From Ampelocalamus luodianensis (lineage: Eukaryota > Streptophyta > Magnoliopsida > Poales > Poaceae): DNA of 64,000 bases. A model generated the notes under the pieces. The model saw only the letters and a program-made list of their open reading frames with translations. It searched no databases and was not told the DNA's origin. Shown here piece after piece: positions 32,792-44,300 of the stretch. Position numbers and translations under genes: made by a program. The stretch covers positions 64,342,522-64,406,521 of the forward strand of contig CM070620.1 of NCBI GenBank assembly GCA_036346255.1, in the 5' to 3' direction. Positions within the stretch are counted from its first letter, which is position 1. The number at the start of each line of letters is the position of its first letter.

Positions 32792-32803
32792 TGGTATCAG
32801 AGC
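32792..32803 (+). promoter_or_regulatory. Primer-binding site of element F
   Basis: TGGTATCAGAGC, 2 nt after the LTR end, identical to the sites in A, B and C (initiator Met tRNA). Confidence 0.9.
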
Positions 32804-33045
32804 GGGCTGTAGGTCCGTGGTAATTGAAATGTTAAATTGGACACACTATGCACAGTAGGTGGGAATGGGTCAATGCATTGCGCTACGCTATCGTTGAATT
32901 TATGATTACTCTTGTGTTGTAGTTACTAGTTAGACTTTACTTGTGGTCCTAGTTATTGTAAATGCTTATTGTTTGATTGTTTTTGTTGTGATGTTTAGAG
33001 ATGGCAAGGGGTGGAGGCCGTGGTCGTGGTCGTGGCCGGCAGGGA

Positions 33046-35382
33046 TGTAACACCCCAGCCCAACACTGAGCCTGGAATGCCACTATACTACCCAAACTAG
33101 ATAATATTCATCAACATACTATAAAATTTCAGCAGCCAAAGCATTAATTAAACCCATCCACGGGTCACATTAGAACATGAATAAAGACTGATCAAGCATG
33201 ATTAAATAAGCGATGGAAACATAGCAAGATAATAAGTCTAAAATAACACCAAACCAGTAGGTCCAAAACCTTGGAACAAAACAGACTAGCCCAAAGCATT
33301 CACCTAAGCTTATTCAATTTCTAACATATTCTAACAGCAGTCCCGTGATAATGAATCAAATGGTTCTCATGGCAAATAATCATGTGTCTGAAATATAAAA
33401 TTATTCCATGTGCTCTAATCCCTCTCAAACGTGACGCCCTCAACGATCACCTAAAAACAATAAAGAAGCAAGGGTGAGTCCACGACTCAGCAAACACATC
33501 AATATACAACGAGCAATGATAAATCAACACTATTCAATAACTTCATTATCATCACATGTCCTTCTATTAATATTCTCATGCCATTCCCTTCTCTTTGTTT
33601 TCGCACACATTCAACTCATTTCTCAATGCAACCCTACTCTACATGTCCACATGCACTTCTTTCGCGTATACCGGTATAGCATGAGTGAACGCTCGCGACA
33701 ACGTTCACTCTCAAGCCCGCTCCTCCTCGAGGATCGGGGACCTCCTCCACTCCCATGGAGTTGTGATCAATCATGATCACCTGCTCATATGCAAATATGC
33801 TTATGAATGCAAAAAATGCATAATTTCATCATATCCATCATATCTAATTTTTCTCATGTTCGTCAACAAGATATAGTCATACCATTCCATTGCTTGCAAT
33901 TTAAATACAAATAAAAGCACAACAATAATGACAATGAACGATAAAGAAATACAGAGATCAACCATTGATCGCTGTCTACCATGCACTTGCCTTTACTAGT
34001 TGCGACGCACGGTTTGGCTAGAAGATGGCAACAAGCACGACGTCTCTCCTACAATAAATACTCAAATTTCAATACAAGCTACAACATCACAAGAACAATA
34101 ATTTATTGACATCGCTCCTACACGTCTCCCAACTCCACATCGCTTCCTCAATACCGAACAGTCACCCCTTGCTATCCTGATACTAAAAAGGGCATAACTT
34201 TTGACTCACAAGTCCGAACATAACAAACCAACCAGTTCTGGAATCTACACGAGATTAACCACATTTTATTATATTACCATGACTTCTAACTAAATCATCT
34301 AACCCCTCGTTTATCCCAGAAGACCAATCTGTTATCTTTTGGACAGCGAGCCTTACTAAATTCATAACTCAAAAATTACTCGTCCGACCGTCATGATTAA
34401 ATGCTCTACGAAAAGATACTGAAATTATCTATAATTAACTAATTGATGACATTCCCAAAACTCGCCATTAAGGTACCCAAATAAATCGTACAACAAAATA
34501 GCAGACTAATCCAATCTACTGTTCAATTTTTCCCTGACTAGAAATATGCTATTACTTCCCTTACTGTTCCAACAAAATGCACGCATACAAAAAAAAAACA
34601 CATGCAACTCTAGCTAGCCTCTCTCTCTCTACTACTCCAATGGAACACATGCATGCAGCACAAGCTAGTTCATCTCTCTCCCTTAATACAACAAAGAAAC
34701 GCATGCATGCATATCCCATTAAATAATCATAGTAGTACACCATTATCTAATCATAGTAGTACACACTAACTAGTCATGGCAGTGCACCACTAACTAGTTA
34801 ATTTTCTAATGCCAACAGATGCTTTCATGTAGCACTATCTAGTACATCCCTGTGCCTTACTAAACCAATGGAATGCATGCAAGCACCTCCCAATATCTAG
34901 TCATCACTAGCAGCCGCATGTACACATCTCTATTATCTAGTCGTGCTTACTTACAAGCAAGTCGGCCGGCCTCCACGCGACAGCAATTAAGCAGGCGAAA
35001 CCAAACTTCACGGCAGGATGTCGCACGGCAGGAGGTGGCGCTCGGTGGTTGGTCGGTGTTGGCCGAGCACGTAGCAGGCGTCCACGCGGTAGGAGCAATC
35101 GATGATGCTCACCGGGAGGGCGTGCTGGCGACCCCCACGCATGGCAGCAGGACGCGGCCGAAAACGCATGGGCCGTTTGACGATCGGGAGATCGATGGCG
35201 GCGCACGGGAAAGAAATAAATTAGCTAGGGTTTCTAGAATCCACTCTCTTCACAATCCTTTTATCTCGGTACAAATCAACTCCTCTCTAAAACTCCAAAA
35301 TACCTCGTTTTCATGTATCCCCTTTTGTCTATTTACGCATTAGTCCTCGGGAGGTTATTTATTATTATTATTATTATTATTA
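33046..35382 (-). mobile_element. S: antisense solo LTR in gag of F
   Basis: It begins TGTAACACCCCAGCCC on the plus strand, flanked by AGGGA (33041-33045) and TGGGA (35383-35387), a TSD with one change. LTR modules in minus orientation: acceptor block at about 33450, array-like hairpins 33667-33780 (GTGAACG...CGTTCAC, TGATCAATCATGATCA), AAGGCAAG (33986-33993). Its far end is not TTACA but a run of ATT repeats. No interior, PBS or PPT is present. Confidence 0.75.
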
Positions 35383-35383
35383 T
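35356..35383 (+). repeat. (ATT)n microsatellite at the end of S
   Basis: About nine ATT units replace the expected ...TTTTGGGATATTACA LTR terminus. It probably expanded from the AT-rich LTR start after insertion. Confidence 0.85.
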
Positions 35384-36402
35384 GGGAGCCGGGCGAGGCC
35401 AGGCAACGCCCCCGCCAGAAGTTCACAACTCCGTAGCTGGGGGAGCTAGTCCTGCGGAGTCAGAGGAAGAGGTTGCTTCAGCGGTACAGGAGAATCAGGC
35501 CCCACCAGCTGTGCCCGTTGTCGCTCCTATGGTGGCCCCTGCAGCGGCACCTACGGTGTGTGCCATGGGACTTCATCAGTGGAACGCTTTGAGGCTGGAC
35601 ACCTTCGACGGGTCAGGCACGCTGGTTGATGCGACTATCGGCGCGCGCCACATGGAGAGGCACCGAGCTCGGGGATGACTTGCATTGAGGGCTCGGTTGT
35701 GGCTTTTCAATTAAAGGCGGCGGATATCGGTGGGAAGGAGTCCGATGGCGGGACCGCGGCTCATGGACCGATTACACGGGAACAGTTTGTTGAGCATTTC
35801 AGGAAGAGGTTTTATCCAGCTTCATATGTGGAGAGAATGGAAGTCTCTTTACAGAACTACAAGCAGGGTAAGATGACAGTGGCAGAGTATGAAGCGGGTT
35901 TTAATAACCTGGTTCGTTTTGTTCCAGCTGTGGCCACAAATGATGAAGAAAAAGCCAAGAGATTTCGCAGGGGGCTCAGGCAAGAGTTTCGTCAGGTGTT
36001 GGGAGCATTGGAGTTGCGGGATTTTAGTTCTCTAGTAGAGCAAGCCAGGGGTATGGAACTGGAGATGCAGCTTGGTGAGGAACTGCCAGGAGCGGAAGGC
36101 ATCGTGGTTTCTGAAGGTGCAGGTGGCAGCCAGAAGAGGGGTTTTGGCAGTGGGGGTGGGACCTTCCAGAGGCCCACTTCCAAGAGGTTCAAAGGCCCGC
36201 AGAAATCATTCAAGACCAAGTTCATAGGGGCACAGTCTTCTTCCACCTCGCGAGCATCGGCGGGTGCTCCTAAGTTACGTCCAGTCCTAGGGCAGGGCAT
36301 GAAGTGCTTCAAGTGCGGCAGCGAGCATAGAGCTTCAGAGTGCAGCTGGTTCGGGTCTTGCCGCCATTGTGGTCAGGAGGGCCATAAGGCATTGGTCTGT
36401 CG

Positions 36403-38247
36403 GTGGAATCCCGCCAGCATCATCAAGTGGGAGCCTGTTCCAGTGTCAGCGCCAGCGCCAGCTGCTTCTTCTCGGGGGTCGGTGCAGATGTTAGCGGCTA
36501 CTCCTACTCAGACTTGGGCACCGCCTCAGCCATACCTCCTGCTCCTGGAGGAGCCCCACCGCCAGGGTACTTCTGGTCGTCCCCTCCCGTGGCCCCTTTC
36601 CCAGTTGTGGCGCCTTCAGCACCTCCGGCAGTTGCCGCACCACCTTATCAGGGTATTGGAGCTCCTACCGCCCCAGCAGCAGTCTCCTATGCTATGCCGA
36701 CGGCAGAGTCGGTGGGTCGTCCCGATGTGGTGACAGGTACACTCTTAGTGGACTCAGTAGAGGCACTTGTTCTATTTGATTCAGGAGCTACCTTTTCTTT
36801 TGCATCACTAGATTTTGTTAGTAAGACGAATTTGAGTATGCAGCCAATAGCTCAGTCAGTTCTAGTTAATTCTCCTGGGGGAATTCTCTCTCGCTCCACA
36901 GTTTGTCCTGGTTGTGTGATTTCGTTAGATGGAGAGGAATTCGTTGCTAATCTGATGGTTATGAAGATGGAGCCGTTTGATGTTATCTTGGGTATGGACT
37001 GGTTGCATAATTACTGTGCTGTCATTTCTTGTTTTTGGAAGACAATAACCATGCAAGCTCCATCTGGGCAGGAGATAGTATTCCAATGCAGCGCCCCATC
37101 TCACTCTCTTTTTGTGATGGCTAGCCTGTTTCCTGGTGGCCGTGCAGCGAAGAGTGGGTTTCTTTTGTCTCTAGTGGGGAAGCCGAGTTCGTCTTTAACA
37201 GCAGAAGATATTTCAGTTGTTCGGGAGTTCCTGGATGTATTTCCAGCAGAGCTACCAGGGATGCCGCCACCTCGTCCCGTAGAATTCAGAATTGATTTGG
37301 TACCAGGCGCCCGACCTATCTCCATGACCCCTTACCGTTTGGCCCGTCCGTTCCAGGAGGAACTAAAGAAGCAGTTGGATGATTTAAAAGCGAAGGACCT
37401 TATTCGGCCCAGTGTGTCTCCGTGGGAGCTCTGTTCTTTTACCAAGAAGAAGGATGGTAGTTGGCGCATGTGTATTGATTATCGTGCTCTTAACGGTGAC
37501 CATCAAGAATAAATATCCTCGCCTCGCATAGAAGATTTATTTGATCGCTTGAGAGGGCCAAGGTATTTTCAAGATTGACCTTCAATCGGTTATAATCAAA
37601 TCCTCGTCCGAAAGGAGGATATTGAGAAGACGGCATTCTCCACAAGGTATGGGCATTTTGAATTTAAAGTTATGTCTTTTGGACTAACAAACGCCCCTGC
37701 TGCTTTCATGGAGACAATGAACATGATGTTACATGAATACCTGGATGATTTTGTTGTTGTCTTTATTGATGACATTTTGATATATTCAAAGACTGAAGCT
37801 GATCATGGGCGTCACCTGAGGCTTGTGTTGGAGACGCTAAGAGAAAATAAGTTCTATGCCAAGCTGAAAAAGTGTGAGTTCTGGATGTCTGAGGTGGGAT
37901 TTCTGGGGCATGTTATCAACGACAAGGGAATATCGGTTGATCCGAGTAAGGTTTCCACAGTGGTTGAATGGAAGAGGCCGACCAATGTCAAAGAAGTGAG
38001 AAGTTTCTTGGGCATGGCAGGATATTATCGGCATTTTGTGCAGGATTTCTCCATTATTGCCAAACCTTTATCCAGACTCACACAGAAGGATGTGAAGTTT
38101 AGGTGGGACGATGACTGTGAGCGTAGCTTCCAAACCCTTAAGGAAAAGTTGGTGATCGCTCCTGTCCTTACTCTTCCCGAGCCTGGGAAGCGATATACGG
38201 TGTACTCTGATGCGTCTCGGATTGGGTTGGGTTGTGTCCTTATGTAG
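36403..38247 (+). pseudogene. pol: Protease, reverse transcriptase and RNase H start of element F
   Basis: Aspartic protease motif LFDSGAT at about 36769-36789. The RT begins around PYRLARPFQEELKKQLDDL (about 37330) with SVSPW and KKKDGSWRMCIDYRALN. The frame ends at a TAA (37510-37512); 37513-37671 is out of frame with RT-like content. It continues from 37672 with SFGLTNAPAAF, the catalytic FIDD (37762-37773, a gypsy YxDD variant) and FLGMAGYYRHF. RNase H starts with YTVYSDAS; a TAG stop lies at 38245-38247. The family is gypsy-type RT; the gene is non-functional. Confidence 0.88.
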
Positions 38248-38962
38248 GAGGGGAAGGTAATAGCCTATGCATCGAGACAGTTGAAAAAACATGAGCAAAA
38301 ATTACCCACCTCATGACCTAGAGTTGGCCGCTGTGGTGTTTGCCCTGAAGCTTTGGAGACACTATCTGTATGGTGAGGGTTGTGATGTTTATACAGATCA
38401 CAAGAGTCTTAAGTATATTTTCACACAGAAAGATTTGAATTTAAGGCAGCGCAGGTGGCTGGAGCTGATTAAGGATTATGACCTCTCTATTCAGTACCAT
38501 CCTGGCAAGGAAAATGTAGTGGTGGATGCCCTAAGTTGCAAGGCGACGCCTGCAACGTTGGATTGTATCATTGCTGATTTTGACCGTTTGGGTATATCTT
38601 TTTGCTATGCGGGGACCGCATGCGTTGAAACACAGTTGATCTTGGAGTCGTCCATTACAGAGCGGGTGCGGGAAGCACAACAGGATGATCAGTTTTTGCA
38701 GAGGGTCCGGAAGCGTTTGGACATGGGCAAAGTCGGGGATTTCAGTTTGGATGGGTTTGGTGTGTTGCGGTTTAAAGGTCGTCTTTGTGTGCCCCAAAAG
38801 GCGGAAGTCAAAGGTGATATCCTGAGGGAGGCTCATCGTACTCCATATACTGTTCATCCGGGTGAGACAAAGATGTACCGTGACATGAAGCAGAATTTTT
38901 GGTGGAAAAGGATGAAGGTAGACATTGCTAACTACGTAGCCTCCTGCAGAGTTTGTCAGTAG
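38248..38962 (+). pseudogene. pol: RNase H to integrase zinc-finger part of element F
   Basis: After the TAG, the frame continues as EGKVIAYASRQLKKHEQ. It is then shifted by one extra A in an A-run (about 38297-38301), and an open frame follows from 38291 to 38962. It has RNase H motifs (LELAAVVFALKLWRHYL, TDHKSLKYIF, RQRRWLELI), the YHPGKENVVVDALS linker and the integrase HHCC finger (HRTPYTVHPGETKMY ... CRVC). It ends in TAG at the junction with G; the DDE core is absent. Confidence 0.85.
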
Positions 38963-40032
38963 GCCGAGGATGACGACCAGGCTCAGGGGGTCCCACCTGC
39001 CAGTGAAAGAACCCAAGGTGTTCCGGTCAAAAGAACAGAACGGGTTAGGTTAGACCCTGATTTGAGTCAAGATGTCTTGGCGGTTGGATTAGCAATGGAA
39101 TGCCACGATTTAAAATAACGTTCGGAGGTCCCAAACGTTCAAAGAGATCTGAGACACATATCTAAACACGGACGGCCCACGATCACCTAGGCGCTACACC
39201 CGCACACCCAAGGGTAGTCTGGAGGGTTGTCTTTGCAAAAGACCAACGGGGTGGTCTTTGCAAAAACACAAAGGGTGGTCTGAGGGTGGTCTTAGGGGAG
39301 GTCTTTGGGGTGGTCTTTGGGAACAACCCAAGGTGGTCTTTGCAAAACACAGAAGGTGGTCGTGACCAAGGGTGGTCTGAACAAGGGGGAAGTCCGATCA
39401 AAAGTGGACAGCCCAATGGAAATCCAACGGCTGGCATAGTTCGCGCGTTTGAAAGGGCTAAGCCAGGCGTGGGAATGGTTGGGTTCAACCAAGACAAGGG
39501 TTTGGTTTTGAGTCTGACTTGAACCCAAACAGGACTTTGACTTAGGGTTTGAAATTGAGCTGAAACTTGGAAGGATTTTTAGAGGTAGCAAACCAACTAC
39601 AAAATTTCTGAAATTTTTACAGGAAATTGCTGACTCTAGGATTGACCTGGTGTAAAAATTTTAGAGGTTTTTATGAAAGCATTTTTCTCAAAAAATTTCT
39701 TAAGGTACTGGTCTAGAGTTTGACCCAAAGTGAAACTAGTTTGACTGGCGTCTTAAAATATTCAAGCAATTTCTAAAAATTGTGAAATTTTTGAGAGGGT
39801 TCACACACATCCCTAGAAGCAAGGAAAATTATTTCCAAAGGATGATAACAAAATTATCTAGAAAAGTTTTCAACGGGTGACTTGGTTAAAAGTGGTTTGT
39901 GATTTTGGAATCTCCATAATTCCTTTACAAGAATTCTTAGAACATTCCAACAACAACAAGATGCAAGAAAAGTTTTAATTTCTATACATTTTCTTACATT
40001 TTGAAACATAAGCCAAGAATTGGGATGTTACA
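38963..40032 (-). repeat. Truncated 3' LTR of element G
   Basis: In minus orientation it starts TGTAACATCCCAATTC at 40032. It includes AAAATTTC-rich U3 (39560-39830), a run of GGTGGTCTTTG-type short repeats (39210-39370, about 12-30 bp period on the plus strand) and ACGGACGGCCCACGATC. No TG..CA terminus is found on the left; the LTR simply meets F pol, so part is deleted. Confidence 0.65.
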
Positions 40033-40071
40033 AATCTTCCCCCTTACAAGAATCTTGTCCCGAGATTCCGC

Positions 40072-41395
40072 TCACTTGGAAAAGAAAGGCGAGTAATCTG
40101 CACGTAGACGATCTTCCCGTTCCCAAGTCGCTTCATCCTCGGAATGATTCGACCACAGAACTTTAAGGAATTTGATGGCCCAATTCCTTGTTCTTCATTC
40201 AGCTTCTTCAAGGATGCGAACAGGGTGCTCGTGGTAGGTCAGATCTTTTTGAACATCGAGATTTTCCAACGGAGCTTCCTCGGTTGGAACTCGAAGACAC
40301 TTCTTCAATTGGGACACATGGAACTCATCATGTAACCCCTCAAGTGCAGCGGACAAATCCAACTTGTAAGCAACAGCTCCGTCCTTCTCGATGATGCGGT
40401 AAGGACCAACATATCGAGGAGCTAACTTGCCCTTGATGTCGAAACGTTGGTGGCCCTTCAGAGGGTAAACCTTGAGATAAATGAAGTCATTGGGCTCAAA
40501 GCTCAAATCACGATGACAACGATCCGCATAGCTCTTTTGATTAGATTGAACCGTGCGTAAACGATCACGAATAAGCTGAACTTGACTCTTGGCCTCATTG
40601 ATCCAGTCCGGGCCAAAGAAAGGTCTTTCACTGGTCTCAGACCAATTCAACGGGGTTCTACGCTTTCTTCCGTATAAGGCCTCAAAGGGTGCCATGCTGA
40701 GACTAGCTTGAAAACTGTTGTTGTACGAAAACTTGACGAATGACAAGCACTTCTCCCAATTCTTACCATAGGAGAGAACGCAAGCACGGAGCATGTCTTC
40801 CAAAACTTGGTTGACTCGTTTCATCTGGCCATCAGTTTGGGGATGGTAAGCTGAGCTGAAGGAAAGACGAGTTCCCATAGCCTCTTGCAAAATATGCCAA
40901 ATCGAGAGGTAAATAGAGACCCACGATCTGACACAATCGTCTTTGGCATACCGTGCAGACTCACGATGCAGGCTATGTAGAGATCCGCCAAGAGACTTAC
41001 ACGAAGGTCAATCTTGACAAGAAGGAAATGTGCCACCTTAGTCAATCGATCAATGACAACCCAAATAGCATCTTTCCCTGAAGATGTACGGGGCAGACCG
41101 GTGATAAAGTCCATGCCAACAGAATCCCACTTCCACTCTAGCACGAGCAAAGGCTAAAGCAAACCTGCTGGGTACTGATGCTTGGCTTTTACACGATGGC
41201 ACAGGTCGCACTCGGCAACGAATTTTGCAATCTCACTCTTCATTCGGGTCCACCAAAATCTTTGACGGAGATCTTGATACATCTTCGTGGACCCAGGATG
41301 AATGGACAAAAGAGAAACATGGGCTTCGCAGAGAATCAAATCCCGCAATTCCATGACCTTCGGAACCACAAGGCGTTGCCCGAACCATACAACAC
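40072..41395 (-). pseudogene. pol: Integrase with chromodomain of element G
   Basis: Minus strand: VVWFGQRLVVPK, HHCC finger (HPGSTKMYQDL ... CDLCHRVKA), a TAG stop (41154-41156), then the DDE core with DFITGLP and VSDRGSLF, and a frameshift at about 40850-40890. It continues SSAYHPQTDGQMKRVNQ: the position of the usual catalytic Glu (..DGQTERVNQ in the family) is Lys. The GPY/F-like region GKLAPRYVGPYRII follows. After an in-frame TGA (40195-40197) comes a chromodomain-like tail (VLWSNHSEDEATWERED), ending at TGA 40072-40074. The tail places G in the chromoviruses. It is inactive. Confidence 0.87.
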
Positions 41396-44300
41396 TGTAA
41401 CATCCCAAAGTGTTGTTACCAAAATAAAATAAAATAAAGTTATTATTTTATTGGATTTTTCTGAAATTTGAAAGAGTCCTATTGCTTTATTGGAATTTCT
41501 GAAGTTTTAAAAATCAAAATTTAAAATTTACTTGAGGTTATTCAAGTTTTATTTGGTTGGATCTGAAAAATAAGAATTTAATTAATTCTAGAATTTTCTG
41601 AGATTTTAAAAGCCATTTCCTAAATACTTTAAAGCCAAAACAATTTATTTTGCAAAATTAATAGCCAATTATGAGTTGGAAATAGTTTTATTAAGTCCAA
41701 ATAAATAAGGGAATTTATGTGAATTTTCTCATAATTTTTGGATTTATTTTGCTATTTTCTAAAGCTCTTTTTATTTAGTCAGATTATTTAAAATTAGAAA
41801 ATCTTTTTGGGCCGAAACCCACTGGTCCGGCCCAACTCAGCCCACACGCCACCAGCCTAGCCGCTCCACCCGGCCTCCACTCTCTCGTTCCCACCGTCCG
41901 ATTTACATCGGACAGCATCCACGTATCCACGCCACCCGCCTTCTCCGTGCCATCGGATCACCATCCGACGGCCCGCGCTGCTTCTTCCTCCCCGCGCCTC
42001 CTTCCTCCTCCAGCCGCACGTGGCCGTCATTTTCGCGCCGCGTAGAGCTCAATCCCCGCCGCCATCTACGCGCCCTCGGATCACGCTGTGAGACCCCGGT
42101 TTATTAAGCTTGTAATACTTAACCTTCCACTGGCTCTAGTATCACAAACAGAATAACTCGTGCCTCGATGGACATGTGCTTCCCAGAAAATGCAGCACAC
42201 ATACATCATACAAAAGCATGCATCAATTCCATACAACATAATATAACAAGTCTAGCAAAAGACATACATAATAATAAGTTATTACAGAACAACCAACCGG
42301 CCAAATGACATAAGTAGAAAGTAACAGCGGAAGCAAAAGGTGCCATAAGATGGCTTAAACCAAAAGACGACCGGTTAGCCACATAACACCACAGGGCAAC
42401 CGACCGGGCCGCCAAGCTAATCGCCACACACACTGCCACAGCACAACTCACAAAAGTGAGGCCCTTCAGGCTCACCTTCTTCCTCTGCACACAACAAACA
42501 ATGCAGATGAGTACAATAATGTACTCGCAAGACTTACGAGTAACAAGCCTATACATAGCTACATGAAAGCTGTATCAAAGGAAGTGGTTATATGGTTGTT
42601 TGGACGCATAAAGCAAGTTTCATTTGCAATAATGTAATAGATTGAAAGCAATTTAACAAATCAGTTTTTAAGCATTGAAATAACAGCGAGTAACAATAAT
42701 TATCAAGTAACCACTTAGAAGTGACCAACCCAATAGCCACTACACATAGCATGAATCCCTGATTCATACCACCCATCAAGTTTTAATTTAAAATGTTGTA
42801 GTCTAACTCTTGAAAGACTTCCCCAAGCGTGTCCATAACCTAGGACGAGGCTATTCGAATAGTTTTAAACCCTGCAGGGGTGTACCAATGTACCCACACT
42901 TCAGACCGCCTTTAAGCCACAAGATTAGCACACTTCCAAAGGTATGCCAGCACGGCTAAGTCCTACGAGACATTTCCAATATTGTGAATTAACTACAAGT
43001 CGCTCGTATGGATAGAAACCTATATGCTTACATTGTAAAGCCGAAAAGACAAGTACCCCTCGGGGTAAAGCTTTTTGGACAACTACAATGCTCCCACACC
43101 CAACCATCTCATTTTACCACAACGCAACACACACACGCCCTCCTGCGACTCGTAGCCAACACACGCCAAAGTACTAAGTCAAGAGAGGTCCCATACCCTC
43201 TAGTGTGATTAGCACGCAAGAATGCTTGGTTTAGTGTAACAAGATGTTCGATCCTTGTTGACTCGGGCACCATTCTAGTCACACCCAAAAATCACACCAT
43301 CTTACCAATGTGCCCAAGTCCAAATTGTTTTGTTTTCAGTTTTAGTTTTACAATTTAACATAGCACAAAACTGAAATATAGAGATCATAATAAGTTTGTA
43401 TGATCAAGGTTATCGACAAGTCGATAACCGTCCATTTCTACCGATAGCTAAGTATGGCTAAGCAACAAACTCGCAAACTACTAAGTGATGAGGGTTCATC
43501 CAACGAATCCAAAATCACAGCAAGATAAACCTAGGCTCAGTAGTAGAGGATAAACATTTGCCTACTGATAATGCATCTACTGGGTTAACTATCGACAATA
43601 GTTAAAACAACATAGCAATGCATACATAGAATTTGCAAACAATATATTAAAATTTGAAAATAGTAGGAACAACATGATCAAATGATGCTACATCTGCTTG
43701 CCTTGCCGAGAGTGTGGTCCGATGGTCGTGGCTCGTAATCAATATCGATATTATCTTCGGAACCTAACGTGAAAAGGCGATAAACCAATAAGAACGAAGA
43801 ACACCAAATAACTTCAATAGCAAAAGACATCCAAATATAATAAAATTTACACAGTAGCTAGGGGATGATTTTAGACAATTTTAGGAACAAGAATCATGCA
43901 ATTTCGATTTAATATGAAAAAGTTATAGCTAGAATACACTCTCTCAGCCTATAAAATCAACTAAATTAATTACTGGTACTTTTCATGGCGAAAATTTTTG
44001 GAATGATCTAAGGTCTGAAATTTTTATGACAGGTAGGTTACGACATCCTAATGACAGCAAAATCGAGTTTACTAAATTTGGAGTTATAATGATTTACTTA
44101 TGATTTTTCTAAGTTGTAAATCTAACACAAGTTACTTTACAGAAATATAGCCATGTTCAAAACCTATTTTATATTAAAGTACACTAACAGAGGAACTTAA
44201 CAAAATTGATTTTGCACAAATTGAAATTATACAGAGAAAGATATGCATTTTACAAGGTTTAATTCATTTCCTGGAATATTCTTAAAATGGCTGATATCAA

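Larger units (their letters stand above)
33001..36733 (+). pseudogene. gag: gag of element F, interrupted by S and frameshifted
   Basis: Gag forms the retrotransposon particle. The ATG at 33001 opens a Gly/Arg-rich N-terminus (MARGGGRGRGRG). After 15 codons S interrupts it; the frame resumes at 35388 in the same phase. It carries LRLDTFDGSG (about 35590-35620); a deletion and frameshift then follow, and reading continues at 35675 in another frame. The gag core EHFRKRFYPASYVERMEVSLQNYKQGKMTV (split here from FNNLVRFVPA) spans about 35780-36030. Two zinc knuckles, CFKCGSEHRASEC and CRHCGQEGHKALVC, lie at about 36304-36405. Another frameshift follows in the Pro-rich linker (about 36520), so the tail of this frame (to 36733) is out of phase with protease. 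Confidence 0.85.
30366..38962 (+). mobile_element. Element F: Ty3/gypsy chromovirus-type element with degraded gag-pol
   Basis: 5' LTR 30366-32789 (TGTAATATCCC...GGGTGTTACA, 2424 bp), PBS 32792-32803, gag ATG at 33001, then S inserted at 33046-35382, and gag-pol to 38962. Domain order is gag, zinc knuckles, protease, RT, RNase H, integrase zinc finger, as in gypsy elements. The target-site left flank is GATCT (30361-30365) inside E. Pol stops after the integrase HHCC finger and joins antisense LTR sequence of G. No 3' LTR of F is in the window. At least four frameshifts or stops make it inactive. Confidence 0.88.

Noticed and set aside
34613..34740. CTCTCTCT and GCATGCATGC runs in S
   Set aside because: Short low-complexity sequence inside the LTR; no further structure.
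38531..39016. 161-codon minus-strand frame
   Set aside because: Shadow of the F RNase H/integrase frame on the other strand.
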